Shown: positions 39,283-47,613, numbered from the stretch's first letter. The stretch: DNA of 64,000 nt from Rhodanobacter sp. FDAARGOS 1247 (GCF_016889805.1 NZ_CP069535.1:3038001-3102000), one strand, 5' to 3'. Program-made: numbers and translations. The notes: a model not told the origin generated them from the letters alone.

Positions 39283-41253
39283 ATGAACAACCTCACGCTC
39301 ACTCTTGCCGCCACCTTCGCCGCGCTTTCGCTGGCGCCCGCCTTCGCCGCCGACACCGTGCCTGCGCGCTTCGATCCCGCGCAGACGTTCGCGCCGTACA
39401 GCTACCCGCAACCGGCCAACGCCTACCGCTCCGCCAGCGGCAAGCCCGGCCCGCTGTACTGGCAGAACCGCGCCGACTACCGGATCAAGGCCACGCTCGA
39501 TCCCGCCACCCGGCTGCTGAGCGGCAGCGAGGTGATCAGCTACACCAACCACAGCCCCGACGCGCTCGACGTGCTGTGGTTGCAGCTGGACCAGAACCGC
39601 TATCGCAAGGACGCCCGTGGTGCGTTCACCAGCAAGTTCCCCACCGAGTTCACCGACGGCTACAGGATCAGCTCGGTCGAAGTCGAAGACGCGCATGGCC
39701 ACACGCAGCCGGTGAAGTGGATCGTCTCCGACACCCGCATGCAGGTACAGCTGCCGACCGCGCTGAAAGCAAGGGACGGCCAGCTGAAACTGCACATCGC
39801 CTGGAGCTTCACCGTGCCCGGCGAGTTCGGCGGGCGGATGGACGTCAACCCCAGCAAGAACGGCGAGATCTTCGAGATCGCCCAGTGGTATCCGCGCATG
39901 GCCGTCTACGACGACCTGCGCGGGTGGGACACGGCGCCCTACCTCAACAGCGAGTTCTATCTGGAGTACGGCGATTTCGACTACGCGGTCACCGTGCCGT
40001 GGGACATGATCGTGGCCGGCTCCGGCGAACTGCTGAACCCGCAGGACGTGCTGACCAAGACCGAACAGCAGCGACTGGAACAGGCGCGCCGCAGCGACAA
40101 GACCGTGATGATCCGCAGCGCGGACGAAGTCACCCAGCCGTCCAGCCGTCCAAAGCAGAGCGGCACGCTGACCTGGCACTTCGCCATGCACGACACCCGC
40201 GACGTGGCGTTCGGAGCCTCCAAGGCCTTCGTGTGGGACGCGGCGCGAATCAACCTGCCCGAAGGCAAGAGCGCGCTGGCGATGTCGGTCTATCCGGCCG
40301 AAAGCGGCGGCGACGCCGCCTGGGGCCGCGCCACCGAATACCTCAAGGCCTCCACCGAATACTTCTCGAAACAGTGGTATCCGTACCCCTGGCCGGTGGC
40401 AATCAATGAAGCCGGCACCGCCGGCGGGATGGAGTATCCCGGCATCACCTTCGACCACAAGCTGGCCAAGGGCCGCAGCCTGCACATGGTGATCGCACAC
40501 GAGATCGGGCACATCTGGTTCCCGATGATCGTGGGCAGCAACGAGCGCCGCGATGCGTGGATGGACGAAGGCTTCAACACCTTCATCGACGTCTACGAGG
40601 CCGACGCGTTCAACCACGGCGAATACGCGCCCAAGCGCGACGGCGAATACGCGCCGGGCAAAGGCAACCCGGCCGACGAGATCGCCAAGGTGCTGCAGGA
40701 CCAGGACGCCCCGCCGCTGCTGCTGGGCGCCGACATGGTGCCGGAGAAATACCGCCACCCGATCAGCTACTTCAAGGGCGCGTTCGGCCTGGTGCTGCTG
40801 CGCGAGCAGATCATCGGCCCGGAACGCTTCGACCCCGCCTTCCGCCGCTACATCGCCACCTGGGCCTACAAGCACCCCAGCCCGTCCGACTTCTTCCGCT
40901 TCATGGAAAGCGAGACCGGTGAAGACCTCGGCTGGTTCTGGCGCGGCTGGTTCGACCACAACTGGCAGCTCGACCTGGCCGTGCAGAAAGCCGCCTACAC
41001 CGACGGCGACTACCGCAAGGGCGTCGACGTCACCGTGGCCAACCTGGACCAGTTGGTCATGCCCGCCACCCTGCAACTGGTCTACGACGACGGCAGCAAG
41101 CAGGACGTGCGCGTGCCGGTGGAAACCTGGCAACAACACCGCAGCTACGTGGTCCACGTGGATGGCACGCGCAAGCTGAAGTCCGCCACGCTCGATCCGG
41201 CGCGGGCGTTGCCTGACGGCCATCGCGGCAACAACAGTTTCGCGATGCCGTAG
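39283..41253 (+). CDS. Exported M1-family zinc metallopeptidase
   Basis: 656 residues with a signal peptide ending SLAPAFAAD. The gluzincin site is VIAHEIGHIWFPMIVGSNERRDAWMDEGFNTF: the HEIGH zinc ligands and a third Glu ligand in the usual downstream position. The substrate-binding GGMEYPG matches the M1 GxMEN-type motif, with Tyr for Asn. Periplasmic aminopeptidase or a related role. The start MNNLTLTL is chosen because it opens the signal peptide. It is probably separate from the mannoside operon although only 28 bases away. Confidence 0.88.
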   Translation: MNNLTLTLAATFAALSLAPAFAADTVPARFDPAQTFAPYSYPQPANAYRSASGKPGPLYWQNRADYRIKATLDPATRLLSGSEVISYTNHSPDALDVLWLQLDQNRYRKDARGAFTSKFPTEFTDGYRISSVEVEDAHGHTQPVKWIVSDTRMQVQLPTALKARDGQLKLHIAWSFTVPGEFGGRMDVNPSKNGEIFEIAQWYPRMAVYDDLRGWDTAPYLNSEFYLEYGDFDYAVTVPWDMIVAGSGELLNPQDVLTKTEQQRLEQARRSDKTVMIRSADEVTQPSSRPKQSGTLTWHFAMHDTRDVAFGASKAFVWDAARINLPEGKSALAMSVYPAESGGDAAWGRATEYLKASTEYFSKQWYPYPWPVAINEAGTAGGMEYPGITFDHKLAKGRSLHMVIAHEIGHIWFPMIVGSNERRDAWMDEGFNTFIDVYEADAFNHGEYAPKRDGEYAPGKGNPADEIAKVLQDQDAPPLLLGADMVPEKYRHPISYFKGAFGLVLLREQIIGPERFDPAFRRYIATWAYKHPSPSDFFRFMESETGEDLGWFWRGWFDHNWQLDLAVQKAAYTDGDYRKGVDVTVANLDQLVMPATLQLVYDDGSKQDVRVPVETWQQHRSYVVHVDGTRKLKSATLDPARALPDGHRGNNSFAMP

Positions 41254-41265
41254 GGGGAGCCATGG

Positions 41266-41316
41266 TGTCGGGGACAGCTTTACTCGTGGCAGCTGGCCAC
41301 GAATTTGTCCCCGACA
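41266..41316. repeat. Palindromic hairpin element
   Basis: Outer arms TGTCGGGGACA (41266-41276) and TGTCCCCGACA (41306-41316) enclose an inner CGTGGC-AGCTG-GCCACG stem. The whole folds as one extended hairpin, REP-like, 13 bases after the M1 peptidase stop. It could also act as a transcript end, although no T-run follows. Confidence 0.6.
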
Positions 41317-41690
41317 ACTTTTCCGCCAACAGCTTTGAAGGGCTTTTAGAGCAAGGGCTTTAGTCCGCCTTGGGAGGGCGAGGTACTTCTCTTTTGCTTG
41401 TCCACATACGCGCAGGAGCGCGTATGAACAGCGAAGCTGGCCCGAAGGGCGAAGGGCAGGACGCGCGGAGTCAAATAGAAGTACCCAAGAGAAAACGACA
41501 CCCGCTTGTGGTCGGGAACCTCGGCGTCGACCTCGCGCGAGCCTTGGTGGACCTGCGACGTCCCGGTGGTGTGCTCTGTCGCAACATTCAACTGCAATAG
41601 TGTTCTGCAGCAACCGGGCCACCTTTCCCCGCGGGCCAAAATGAATCGGCGCTTCCACGCGGCGTGTGGCCGCGTCACGAGAGTGGCATC
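41317..41690. other. Non-coding, hairpin-bearing stretch left of the array
   Basis: No convincing gene. A 110-codon minus-strand frame exists, but its composition looks like translated dispersed repeat. A 9-bp hairpin CATACGCGC/GCGCGTATG lies at 41405-41426. Phrases here recall a dispersed repeat that I associate with xanthomonad intergenic regions; this was not verified. Confidence 0.4.
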
Positions 41691-41739
41691 GATTCGACGT
41701 CCCCCCGCTTTGAGTAGCGGGACGGTTTAGAGTCCGGGT

Positions 41740-42558
41740 TCACTGTAACTGCTTCGCATAGGCGGCAGGTGTCAGCCCGCCCAGCACCTTCTTCGGTCGC
41801 TCCTCGTTGTACTCGCATCGCCAGCGTTCGATCTCGGCGCGTGCATGCAGCAGGCTGGGAAACCAGTGCTCGTTGAGACATTCGTCGCGCAACCGGCCGT
41901 TGAACGATTCGATGTACGCATTCTGGTTTGGCTTGCCCGGTTCGATCAGGCGCAGCTGCACACCACGCTCGTGGGCCCAGGTCACCATCGCCTTGCCGCA
42001 GAACTCCTTGCCGTTGTCGCTGCGGATCACCTTGGGCAAGCCACGACTGAGCGCCAGGCGATCCATCACCCGCGTCACGCCCAGGCCGGAGATCGCCCGC
42101 TCGACCTCGATGACAACCGCCTCGTGGGTGGCGTCATCGACCATCGTCAGGCACTTGATGACGCGTCCCTCAGCGGTGCGATCAAACACGAAGTCCATAG
42201 ACCAGACCTCGTTGGCTGCCTTCGGCCGAGCCAACGGTTGCCGCTCGGCAACGGGCACCTTCTTCCGCTTGCGCCGCCGCACCTGCAGCTTCGCTTCCTG
42301 ATACAGCCGTTCCACCCGCTTGTAGTTCACCAGCAGCCCCGCTTGCCGCAGCTTCAGATGGATCATCCCCACGCCATAGCGCTTGTACCGCTGCGCCAGG
42401 GCCACGATCCGTTGCCGGAGGTCCCCGTTGCGATCCGGGCGTGTCGGATAGCGATACGCGCTGGCGCTCATGACGACGACCGCCAGCGCACGTCGCTCGC
42501 TCAATCCCTTCTCGGCCATCTGCCGCACCAGCTCGCGCCGAGCCGGTGCGCTCACCAC
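41740..42558 (-). CDS. IS3-family transposase OrfB (copy A)
   Basis: 272-residue catalytic frame. An HTH_21-like region ([27 protein letters not shown]) precedes an rve integrase core. The DDE residues are D in WSMDFVFD, D in IRSDNGKEF, and E in [14 protein letters not shown], with 35 residues between the last two. It is entered by -1 frameshifting at AAAAAAG (42564-42558) or by translational coupling at GTG overlapping the orfA stop. Confidence 0.93.
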   Translation of the reverse strand: MVSAPARRELVRQMAEKGLSERRALAVVVMSASAYRYPTRPDRNGDLRQRIVALAQRYKRYGVGMIHLKLRQAGLLVNYKRVERLYQEAKLQVRRRKRKKVPVAERQPLARPKAANEVWSMDFVFDRTAEGRVIKCLTMVDDATHEAVVIEVERAISGLGVTRVMDRLALSRGLPKVIRSDNGKEFCGKAMVTWAHERGVQLRLIEPGKPNQNAYIESFNGRLRDECLNEHWFPSLLHARAEIERWRCEYNEERPKKVLGGLTPAAYAKQLQ

Positions 42559-42815
42559 TTTTTTCGCAGGGCGTCCTTGATGACCTCGTTCTCAAGCACC
42601 TGCTCGGCCAGCAGCTTCTTCAGCCGACCGTTCTCCGTCTCCAGCTCTTTCAGCCGTTTGGCGTCGGGCACACTCATCCCGCCGAACTTGCTGCGCCACA
42701 GGTAGTACGAGGCCTCGCTGAAGCCGTGCTGCCGGCACAGCGCCTTCACCGGCAAGCCAGCCTCCGCCTCACGAAGGAAGCCGATGATCTGTTCTTCGGA
42801 AAAGCGTTTCTTCAC
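42552..42815 (-). CDS. IS3-family transposase OrfA (copy A)
   Basis: 87-residue DNA-binding frame ([19 protein letters not shown] ... a leucine-zipper-like C-terminus with [18 protein letters not shown]). I chose the GTG at 42815 because AGGAG lies 7-8 bases upstream; a TTG two codons earlier is the alternative. HTH of transposase_8 type. Confidence 0.9.
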   Translation of the reverse strand: MKKRFSEEQIIGFLREAEAGLPVKALCRQHGFSEASYYLWRSKFGGMSVPDAKRLKELETENGRLKKLLAEQVLENEVIKDALRKKW

Positions 42816-42887
42816 GTCCAATCTCCTTCAGATGGGGGATTGGACTCCAAACCGAGGTGCTACTCAAAACTGGGGGGACGTCGGATT

Positions 42888-43149
42888 GAGCATCAAAGAT
42901 CGCCGAATCTCGCCCATAAGGCGACTTGCGCACACTACGAACGTGCAGCTGTTATCACCATCAATTGTGGGAGATAAGACATAGCACCTCGATTTGTGAG
43001 ATATGCAAAGTCACCCCCAGTCGTCCGAGCCGCTCACGTCATCCCGCAAGCCCTTGCCAAACCGGACAATCTGCTCGCTTGACGGGTTCCCTTCGAAAGC
43101 TGAACATTCGTTGCGTATGCCCCGATATGGGGTCTACTAAGCGTTAGGC
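42888..43149. other. Left edge of the cassette array: gene-less remnant with a degenerate attC-like end
   Basis: 262 bases between IS copy A and the first cassette gene without a credible frame on either strand. No integrase (IntI) fragment was recognised. Its end resembles an attC: GCTGAAC at 43099-43105, a CCCC-GATAT-GGGG hairpin, then AAGCGTTAGG ending at 43148. It could be the tail of a decayed cassette or a vestigial attI. Confidence 0.45.
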
Positions 43150-43153
43150 TGTC

Positions 43154-43570
43154 ATGAGCTTCGATCTCTTCGTTCAATGTTTCGAGAATGGCGAGCCCGC
43201 AGGCATCCCACGTGATGCTATCCGCGATGTTTTCGGCGCTTGTGTTTCCGAACCGGAACCGAACTATTGGCATCTGGCCTTCGGGCCGCGCGATTCATGT
43301 TCGCTATCTCTTTCGCCGTTGGCCGACTCATCTAGCCAAGTCCACAGCGTCACTGTTGAGCGCCCATGCTCCGACCCACGCCTATGGGAAGGCCTCGCTC
43401 AGATCTTGGCCCACGGCCACACTGTGCTTTACTTCCCTGGGTGCTCGGGCCCGTTGCTGCTCAGCTCTCAGACCACAGGCCACTTGCCGCTTGGCATGTT
43501 GGACGCGCTCGGAAATCCAATTGTGGTCGTTGGTGGTCGAGACATTCTGCGGTGCGTCGAGGCTGCCTAA
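43154..43570 (+). CDS. Cassette 1: conserved hypothetical protein
   Basis: 138 residues, soluble, starting MSFDLFVQCFENGEPAGIPRD. I recognise the N-terminus as a widespread bacterial family of unknown function that opens M-S-F-D-L and continues with a FG-C-SEPEP region. No catalytic motif is visible. The stop TAA lies in the R'' core of its attC. It is the leftmost intact cassette. Confidence 0.72.
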   Translation: MSFDLFVQCFENGEPAGIPRDAIRDVFGACVSEPEPNYWHLAFGPRDSCSLSLSPLADSSSQVHSVTVERPCSDPRLWEGLAQILAHGHTVLYFPGCSGPLLLSSQTTGHLPLGMLDALGNPIVVVGGRDILRCVEAA

Positions 43571-43620
43571 CATTTCGTTCAAGGCGGACGCCTCCGGCGC
43601 CGCTTAACTCAGGCGTTAGG
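43565..43620 (+). repeat. attC 1
   Basis: R'' GCCTAAC to R' GTTAGG. The hairpin GGCGGACGCCTCCGGCGCCGC differs slightly from the array standard, and CTCAGGCGTTAGG replaces CTCCAGCGTTAG. Confidence 0.85.
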
Positions 43621-43628
43621 TATCACAA

Positions 43629-44354
43629 ATGACGTCACGGTCACCGAAAAATTTCTGGCGCTTAAGACCAAGTGCAAGTTGTGTGGCTCTGGGTGAGCCG
43701 CTGAATTCCACGACCTCGGTTGAGTTGCCGCCCGAGTTCTTGCAAAAGCTTCGCCCACGGCACGGCATTACGCTAGCGAGTTGGGACGCTGAGTCTCAAT
43801 TGGGGAGAGTCCACGCTCTCGGAATCGTGCGCAAGGTCGAGCACTCTCGCACCTCCGCAGAAGTCGATTGGCAGCCCGTTGACGTCAGTTTTCGGCCGAA
43901 CCCAACCGGGCGAAGATGGTGGACGCAAGCCAAACCATTCTTCGGGTATGCCAAGGACGTTGCAGAACGCTATCTGCTAGAGGCCTTGTTCGCCGAGCAT
44001 TTTCCAGCATTTGCCGATTTAGAGTTCGGTGCTCAACCACCAGCATCTGGCCGCTCGCCAAGGCCGTCGGCCTCGCCAACTGGAGGCTATGTTTACGTCA
44101 TTCGTTCGAAACTCGGCTTCAAGATTGGCAAGACCGTAAACCTCAGAAGTAGAACCAGGCTATTTGCAGTGAAGCTACCCTTCCCCACGTCAGTCGAACA
44201 CTACGCATGGTTTGAAGACTACACGCATGCAGAGCGTAGCTTTCATCTGAGGTACCACGAAAAGCGTCTCGAAGGTGAGTGGTTCGATCTCAGCGAATCA
44301 GATTTAAAGGCCATCAAAGCCGAAGGCCAAAGCGTGCCAGTGACCGGGCTGTGA
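43629..44354 (+). CDS. Cassette 2: GIY-YIG-type nuclease family protein
   Basis: 241 residues, the largest cassette product. The N-terminal half (about 1-145) is of unknown fold. The C-terminal half (about 152-230) reads GGYVYVIRSKLGFKIGKTVNL, a GIY...YIG-like pair, then SRTRLFAVKLPFPTSVEH and AERSFHLRYHEKRLEGEWFDLSESDL. This is the T5orf172/Mug113 branch of GIY-YIG. These appear in phage, mobile and restriction-like proteins; a DNA-cleaving or DNA-binding role is inferred. Confidence 0.75.
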   Translation: MTSRSPKNFWRLRPSASCVALGEPLNSTTSVELPPEFLQKLRPRHGITLASWDAESQLGRVHALGIVRKVEHSRTSAEVDWQPVDVSFRPNPTGRRWWTQAKPFFGYAKDVAERYLLEALFAEHFPAFADLEFGAQPPASGRSPRPSASPTGGYVYVIRSKLGFKIGKTVNLRSRTRLFAVKLPFPTSVEHYAWFEDYTHAERSFHLRYHEKRLEGEWFDLSESDLKAIKAEGQSVPVTGL

Positions 44355-44355
44355 T

Positions 44356-44412
44356 GCCTAACAGGTCGTTCAAGGCGGACGGCTTCGCCGCCGCTTAACT
44401 CCAGCGTTAGGC
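44356..44412 (+). repeat. attC 2
   Basis: R'' GCCTAAC to R' GTTAGGC; standard 57-bp form with the GGCGGACGGCTTCGCCGCC hairpin. Confidence 0.9.
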
Positions 44413-44417
44413 TGCCC

Positions 44418-44777
44418 ATGGAAGAATTCCGAGTACGTCCTGGCTATAGCACCCCGCATCTCATGCTTATCGAGTTCCGTGGCGACCACAGAGCCGAGGG
44501 TTTCCCGCCTGTTCTCAAGCTACTGGAGGGCCAGTTAGCTGAGTTCTCATGTACTGGAAGCTTGCCCGCACCCGATGATTTTCTTTGGGAGTGCGTCTAT
44601 GCCGGCGGCAGCTTCGAACTTTCCGATGACTGGGGCGGCCTTTTTATCATTCCTACATTCAACAATGACCGAGTGTTGCGGATGTATCCTTGGCCCTTGA
44701 AGCGTCAGGTCAGTTTCGCCGTGCCGCGGAGCCAGCCTAACATCTCGTTCAAGGCGGACGGCTGCGCCGCCGCTTAA
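44418..44777 (+). CDS. Cassette 3: hypothetical protein running into its attC
   Basis: 119 residues starting MEEFRVRPGYSTPHLMLIEF. No domain was recognised. There is no stop before the attC; the last residues (NISFKADGCAAA) are encoded by the attC hairpin, and the frame closes at the TAA in GCTTAACTCC. It may be a naturally extended protein or may have lost an original stop. Confidence 0.65.
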   Translation: MEEFRVRPGYSTPHLMLIEFRGDHRAEGFPPVLKLLEGQLAEFSCTGSLPAPDDFLWECVYAGGSFELSDDWGGLFIIPTFNNDRVLRMYPWPLKRQVSFAVPRSQPNISFKADGCAAA

Positions 44778-44791
44778 CTCCAGCGTTAGAC
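44735..44791 (+). repeat. attC 3
   Basis: R'' GCCTAAC to R' GTTAGAC; standard form. Partly coding (tail of cassette 3). Confidence 0.9.
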
Positions 44792-44803
44792 CGCAGGAAG
44801 ATC

Positions 44804-45184
44804 ATGCAGAGGCTCGTAAAGATTTCATTTGTCTTCGCTGACTTGTGCGCTTGGCTGCTAGTGGCGATCTTCCTGTTCGGCGCCATTGCCTGGCCGGTCA
44901 TCGGACCTGTTCACGCGCGCATGGCTCATCTACCAATCACCACATTTTCCATCGTTGGCACTTGCATCATGTGGCTTGCCACCGCTGCAGGGGCCTATGC
45001 TATTACCCGGCGGCAAGTCCTTGGTCTTACTCTTATCCAAATTCCCGCCGCGGTCTGGCTAGTTTCAGGACTTTTTGTATTTGCGCTAACCTTCACGGTT
45101 GTAGCGGCAGTAATTTTTGGTACGCCATTTCTGCTTGCCTTTCTTCAAGCACGCTCGGTCTCAGCGTCCGGGGCAGCGGTCTAA
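44804..45184 (+). CDS. Cassette 4: small integral membrane protein
   Basis: 126 residues with three or four hydrophobic segments (FVFADLCAWLLVAIFLFGAI, FSIVGTCIMWLATAAGAYAI, VWLVSGLFVFALTFTVVAAV and following). AGGAAG lies before the ATG. No family was recognised. The stop coincides with the attC R'' core. Confidence 0.65.
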   Translation: MQRLVKISFVFADLCAWLLVAIFLFGAIAWPVIGPVHARMAHLPITTFSIVGTCIMWLATAAGAYAITRRQVLGLTLIQIPAAVWLVSGLFVFALTFTVVAAVIFGTPFLLAFLQARSVSASGAAV

Positions 45185-45235
45185 CAACTCGTTCAAGGCG
45201 GACGGCTACGCCGCCGCTTAACTCCAGCGTTAGGC
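45179..45235 (+). repeat. attC 4
   Basis: R'' GTCTAAC to R' GTTAGGC; standard form with GGCGGACGGCTACGCCGCC. Confidence 0.9.
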
Positions 45236-45238
45236 ACC

Positions 45239-45481
45239 ATGAGCCACCCCCTCTACAACCTTCTGAGCGAACTCGAAGCGGCGCGCATCCACTTTACGAT
45301 TGCGCGCTACAGACCCGATTCGGTCTTAGTCTCGTTGACGCTAGTGGGGGAAAGAGTGGAAGTGGACGTCTTCGAGGATGGGCACATGGAGGTTTCGCGC
45401 TTCAGCGGCAACGAGGACATCATCGGCGGCGAAGGGCTCGTATCGCAGATCATCCGGCGCGACGCGGAGCCCGCGGCCTAA
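45239..45481 (+). CDS. Cassette 5: small conserved hypothetical protein
   Basis: 80 residues, acidic, starting MSHPLYNLLSELEAARIHFTI. One compact alpha-beta domain is expected, with EVDVFEDGHMEVSRFSGNEDI. It resembles short cassette-borne proteins of unknown function, some near toxin-immunity genes, but no assignment is made. The ATG is 4 bases past the attC core, so there is almost no leader. Confidence 0.65.
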   Translation: MSHPLYNLLSELEAARIHFTIARYRPDSVLVSLTLVGERVEVDVFEDGHMEVSRFSGNEDIIGGEGLVSQIIRRDAEPAA

Positions 45482-45535
45482 CAACTCATTCAAGCGGACG
45501 CGCGTACCGCGCGCCGCTTAACTCCAGCGTTAGCC
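45476..45535 (+). repeat. attC 5 (variant hairpin)
   Basis: R'' GCCTAAC to R' GTTAGCC. 60 bp; the stem uses GCGGACGCGCGTACCGCGCG, the second attC subtype in the array. Confidence 0.88.
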
Positions 45536-45542
45536 TTCTCTC

Positions 45543-45770
45543 ATGCCAAATTTCGATATAGCTCGTCACAAGTCAAAATTTCTAGGTACGTGGGGCTCAT
45601 GCGATCGTTGCTTTCGCGGCTCCACTCGACGCTGGGAGTATTCAATTCCACCGTCCAAGATCTACGTCGTCTGCGCTCCATGCCGAAACAGGTTGCTTGG
45701 CAAGACAGCTGGCGACGTGCTCGATTCTGGTCGGGTTGTATCCGGCAGTTACGGCGCAGGCAAACGGTAG
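45543..45770 (+). CDS. Cassette 6: small putative zinc-binding protein
   Basis: 75 residues, basic. Two Cys pairs (CDRC at about 20-23 and CAPC at about 45-48) are spaced as in a zinc ribbon. Starts MPNFDIARHKSKFLGTW. Function unknown. Confidence 0.6.
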   Translation: MPNFDIARHKSKFLGTWGSCDRCFRGSTRRWEYSIPPSKIYVVCAPCRNRLLGKTAGDVLDSGRVVSGSYGAGKR

Positions 45771-45772
45771 CC

Positions 45773-45829
45773 GGCTAACAACTCGTTCAAGGCGGACGGC
45801 TGCGCCGCCGCTTAACTCCAGCGTTAGCC
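45773..45829 (+). repeat. attC 6
   Basis: GGCTAAC to GTTAGCC; standard hairpin with GGCTGCGCC loop side. Confidence 0.88.
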
Positions 45830-45832
45830 TCT

Positions 45833-46195
45833 ATGAAACCAAAGACTGTCGTCCTGATGCTTTTCGCTGTCAGCTCATTTCTTAGTGGTGCCTTGGGGCA
45901 ATACTTTGCGCCAAGTGGTGCTCAATCACCTTCGGATATTCCTTGCATGCTGGCTGGCGTGTTTCTTATCTTCGTTTGGTACCGTATCGACTCAGAGCAG
46001 CGTTCTTACAGACGCTCTGTTTGGCTCAACATCAGCGTAGTCGCTCTCGCCATTTTTGCGATGCCGTATTACTTCTTCAGGTCTCGTGGCATCAAAGGTG
46101 GCTTTGTTGCTTCAGGCGTGTTCCTTCTGGCCTGTGTAGCCTCAGTTTTCCTTACTGGAGCGGGCCATTTTGCAACCTCGGCACTGCGCGGCTAA
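45833..46195 (+). CDS. Cassette 7: small integral membrane protein
   Basis: 120 residues with about four hydrophobic segments (TVVLMLFAVSSFLSGALG, DIPCMLAGVFLIFVWY, WLNISVVALAIFAMPYYFF, GVFLLACVASVFLTGAG). Charged loop RIDSEQRSYRRS between segments 2 and 3. No family recognised. Confidence 0.65.
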   Translation: MKPKTVVLMLFAVSSFLSGALGQYFAPSGAQSPSDIPCMLAGVFLIFVWYRIDSEQRSYRRSVWLNISVVALAIFAMPYYFFRSRGIKGGFVASGVFLLACVASVFLTGAGHFATSALRG

Positions 46196-46246
46196 CTACT
46201 CGTTCGAGGCGGACGGCTGCGCCGCCGCTCAACTCCAGCGTTAGCG
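46190..46246 (+). repeat. attC 7
   Basis: GGCTAAC to GTTAGCG; standard hairpin, with CGAGGCGG and GCTCAACTCC variants in the arms. Confidence 0.88.
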
Positions 46247-46261
46247 CCTTCAGGGGGAGTC

Positions 46262-46738
46262 GTGAAATCCATACGCCTGTTTGTGCCATTGATCGGACTC
46301 GCGCTGCTGCTTGTAAGTGTCAGCGCGCAGGCCATCAAGCCGCCGACGCCGAGAACAAAAGCGCAACTTGCCGGTATCTGGGTTGGCCCAGATGCATGGG
46401 GCTCAGTGGTGCGTCTAGAGCTCGATAGTGCTGGGCAGGGGCGTCTCGTTGTCCGCGACCCCGATTCGAAAGGTGACCTAGCTGTTTACCAAGTTGTACT
46501 TACAAAGATCAAGATCAACGACCTCTCCTTTTCGGTAACGCCAGTCACAAAAGGTGCTGCAAATATCGCCTTTTATGGTACCAACGACTCGAACGCCATT
46601 GACGTCGTTCGCTACTTGAAGGATTTCGGTGATGGCTATGGCGTTCGTGGGCTACTTATTCGCCAAGCTGACCTACTGTCAGGCTTACAAGATCTTAAAG
46701 CCGCGGGCTCAAGGGCTCCTACCCGGCCAGCGCGCTAA
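46262..46738 (+). CDS. Cassette 8: exported hypothetical protein
   Basis: 158 residues from a GTG start preceded by AGGGGGAG, a strong ribosome binding site. Signal peptide (RLFVPLIGLALLLVSVSAQA, cleavage near AQA). The mature part is a small beta-rich domain (LAGIWVGPDAWGSVVRLELDSAGQGRL). Unknown function; periplasmic location inferred. Confidence 0.65.
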   Translation: MKSIRLFVPLIGLALLLVSVSAQAIKPPTPRTKAQLAGIWVGPDAWGSVVRLELDSAGQGRLVVRDPDSKGDLAVYQVVLTKIKINDLSFSVTPVTKGAANIAFYGTNDSNAIDVVRYLKDFGDGYGVRGLLIRQADLLSGLQDLKAAGSRAPTRPAR

Positions 46739-46789
46739 CAACTCGTTCAAGGCGGACGGCTTCGCCGCCGCTTAACTCCAGCGTTAGGG
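46733..46789 (+). repeat. attC 8
   Basis: CGCTAAC to GTTAGGG; standard hairpin with GGCTTCGCC. Confidence 0.88.
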
Positions 46790-46797
46790 GCTAGGCC

Positions 46798-47226
46798 ATG
46801 TGGGAAAACTTCGGCGGCATGCCAAAGCTTCTAAAATTTCTAACTGCGCATGCCGCATGTTGCTTCGTATTCTTAGCCATATCAGTCATTCCGATCGACT
46901 CATACGCTATACAAGGTCAGCACGTCACTTACGCTGAGTGGTGGAGCAGCGGCGCAGGCGTACTCGCTTCCTTGCTAGGTATCGTTGGCCCCTTCGCGGC
47001 GTGGGCACTCGCGTCAAAACGGCCATACGCTCGTCTTGTGTATTTGAGTTTTCTGGCGCTCGCATTCATAGCGCCATGTCCGTTCTTCGGCATGCTAGCG
47101 TATGTTCTTCCGGGTTTGCTTGTTGTGGGCGTCGGGGCGTTCTACATGTACAAGTGGCAGAGCGTGCAGGTCTACTTCGCCCCTAACCAGTCGTCCAAGC
47201 GGACGCGCGTACCGCGCGCCGCTTAA
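46798..47226 (+). CDS. Cassette 9: membrane protein, first of two near-identical copies
   Basis: 142 residues with about four hydrophobic segments (AACCFVFLAISVIPI, AGVLASLLGIVGPFAAWALA, LVYLSFLALAFIAPCPFFG, YVLPGLLVVGVGAFYMY). The C-terminal SSKRTRVPRAA is encoded by the attC. Copy 2 is at 52758-53186, with protein differences E3A and M98V or thereabouts. Confidence 0.7.
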   Translation: MWENFGGMPKLLKFLTAHAACCFVFLAISVIPIDSYAIQGQHVTYAEWWSSGAGVLASLLGIVGPFAAWALASKRPYARLVYLSFLALAFIAPCPFFGMLAYVLPGLLVVGVGAFYMYKWQSVQVYFAPNQSSKRTRVPRAA

Positions 47227-47240
47227 CTCCAGCGTTAGAC
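47181..47240 (+). repeat. attC 9 (variant hairpin)
   Basis: CCCTAAC to GTTAGAC; second subtype (GCGGACGCGCGTACCGCGCG), partly coding. Confidence 0.86.
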
Positions 47241-47243
47241 GTC

Positions 47244-47609
47244 ATGCGAATTCTCGCCTCCGCTATAAGCATTCTCCTGATCTTCCCAAAGCTGGCAGTG
47301 GCTAGCCCGGCGTCTATGGCAGCCTTGCCTGCTGATATCAGACAGGCCTTGGTAGCTTTATGTGATGAGCCATGCGGCTTTGCCGACCCACAGCAGAAAT
47401 GGAATCCCACAGACCTGGGTGTTGCTGGCTTGGAACATAGACGCTTGATCCGCGTCGAGCATGTCGGAGACCGATGGCTGATTGAATACGAGCACGGCGG
47501 AATTGAAGGGAGGCATATTCATATTGTCGTATTTCAAACAACGCCTTTCCTGCACCTGAGCCAAGGCAGCAGTTGCTTACCTACCGCCAAAGAGCCATGT
47601 AACTGGTAA
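47244..47609 (+). CDS. Cassette 10: exported hypothetical protein
   Basis: 121 residues with a signal peptide (RILASAISILLIFPKLAVA). The mature part has four Cys residues (LCDEPCG, SCLPTAKEPC), suggesting disulfides. No family recognised. It is followed by an attC unlike the others in the array, so its origin may differ. Confidence 0.65.
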   Translation: MRILASAISILLIFPKLAVASPASMAALPADIRQALVALCDEPCGFADPQQKWNPTDLGVAGLEHRRLIRVEHVGDRWLIEYEHGGIEGRHIHIVVFQTTPFLHLSQGSSCLPTAKEPCNW

Positions 47610-47613
47610 TGAC

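Larger units (their letters stand above)
41695..42883 (-). mobile_element. IS3-family insertion sequence, copy A (intact)
   Basis: 1189-bp element with imperfect terminal inverted repeats beginning CGACGTCCCCCC and continuing into a TTTGAGTAGC block. It has two overlapping minus-strand frames (orfA and orfB), an AAAAAAG slippery site and a 4-bp target duplication. This combination fits the IS407-like subgroup of IS3. It is nearly identical to copy B at 49852-51041 in the opposite orientation, apart from a 1-bp length difference. Confidence 0.92.
41691..42887. repeat. 4-bp target-site duplication GATT around IS copy A
   Basis: GATT is present at 41691-41694 and 42884-42887, directly outside the element ends CGACGTCCCCCC and GGGGGGACGTCG. 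This shows a simple insertion without loss of flanking DNA. Confidence 0.75.

Noticed and set aside
39136..41658. An 840-codon minus-strand frame over the M1 peptidase
   Set aside because: Low-complexity shadow of the peptidase and its downstream repeat; the plus strand has a signal peptide and a complete zinc site.
41346..41678. A 110-codon minus-strand frame left of IS copy A
   Set aside because: Looks like translated dispersed repeat (no start signal, odd composition), so it is listed as non-coding.
42888..43150. A vestigial integrase gene at the left edge
   Set aside because: Both strands were read and no IntI motif or remnant was found.
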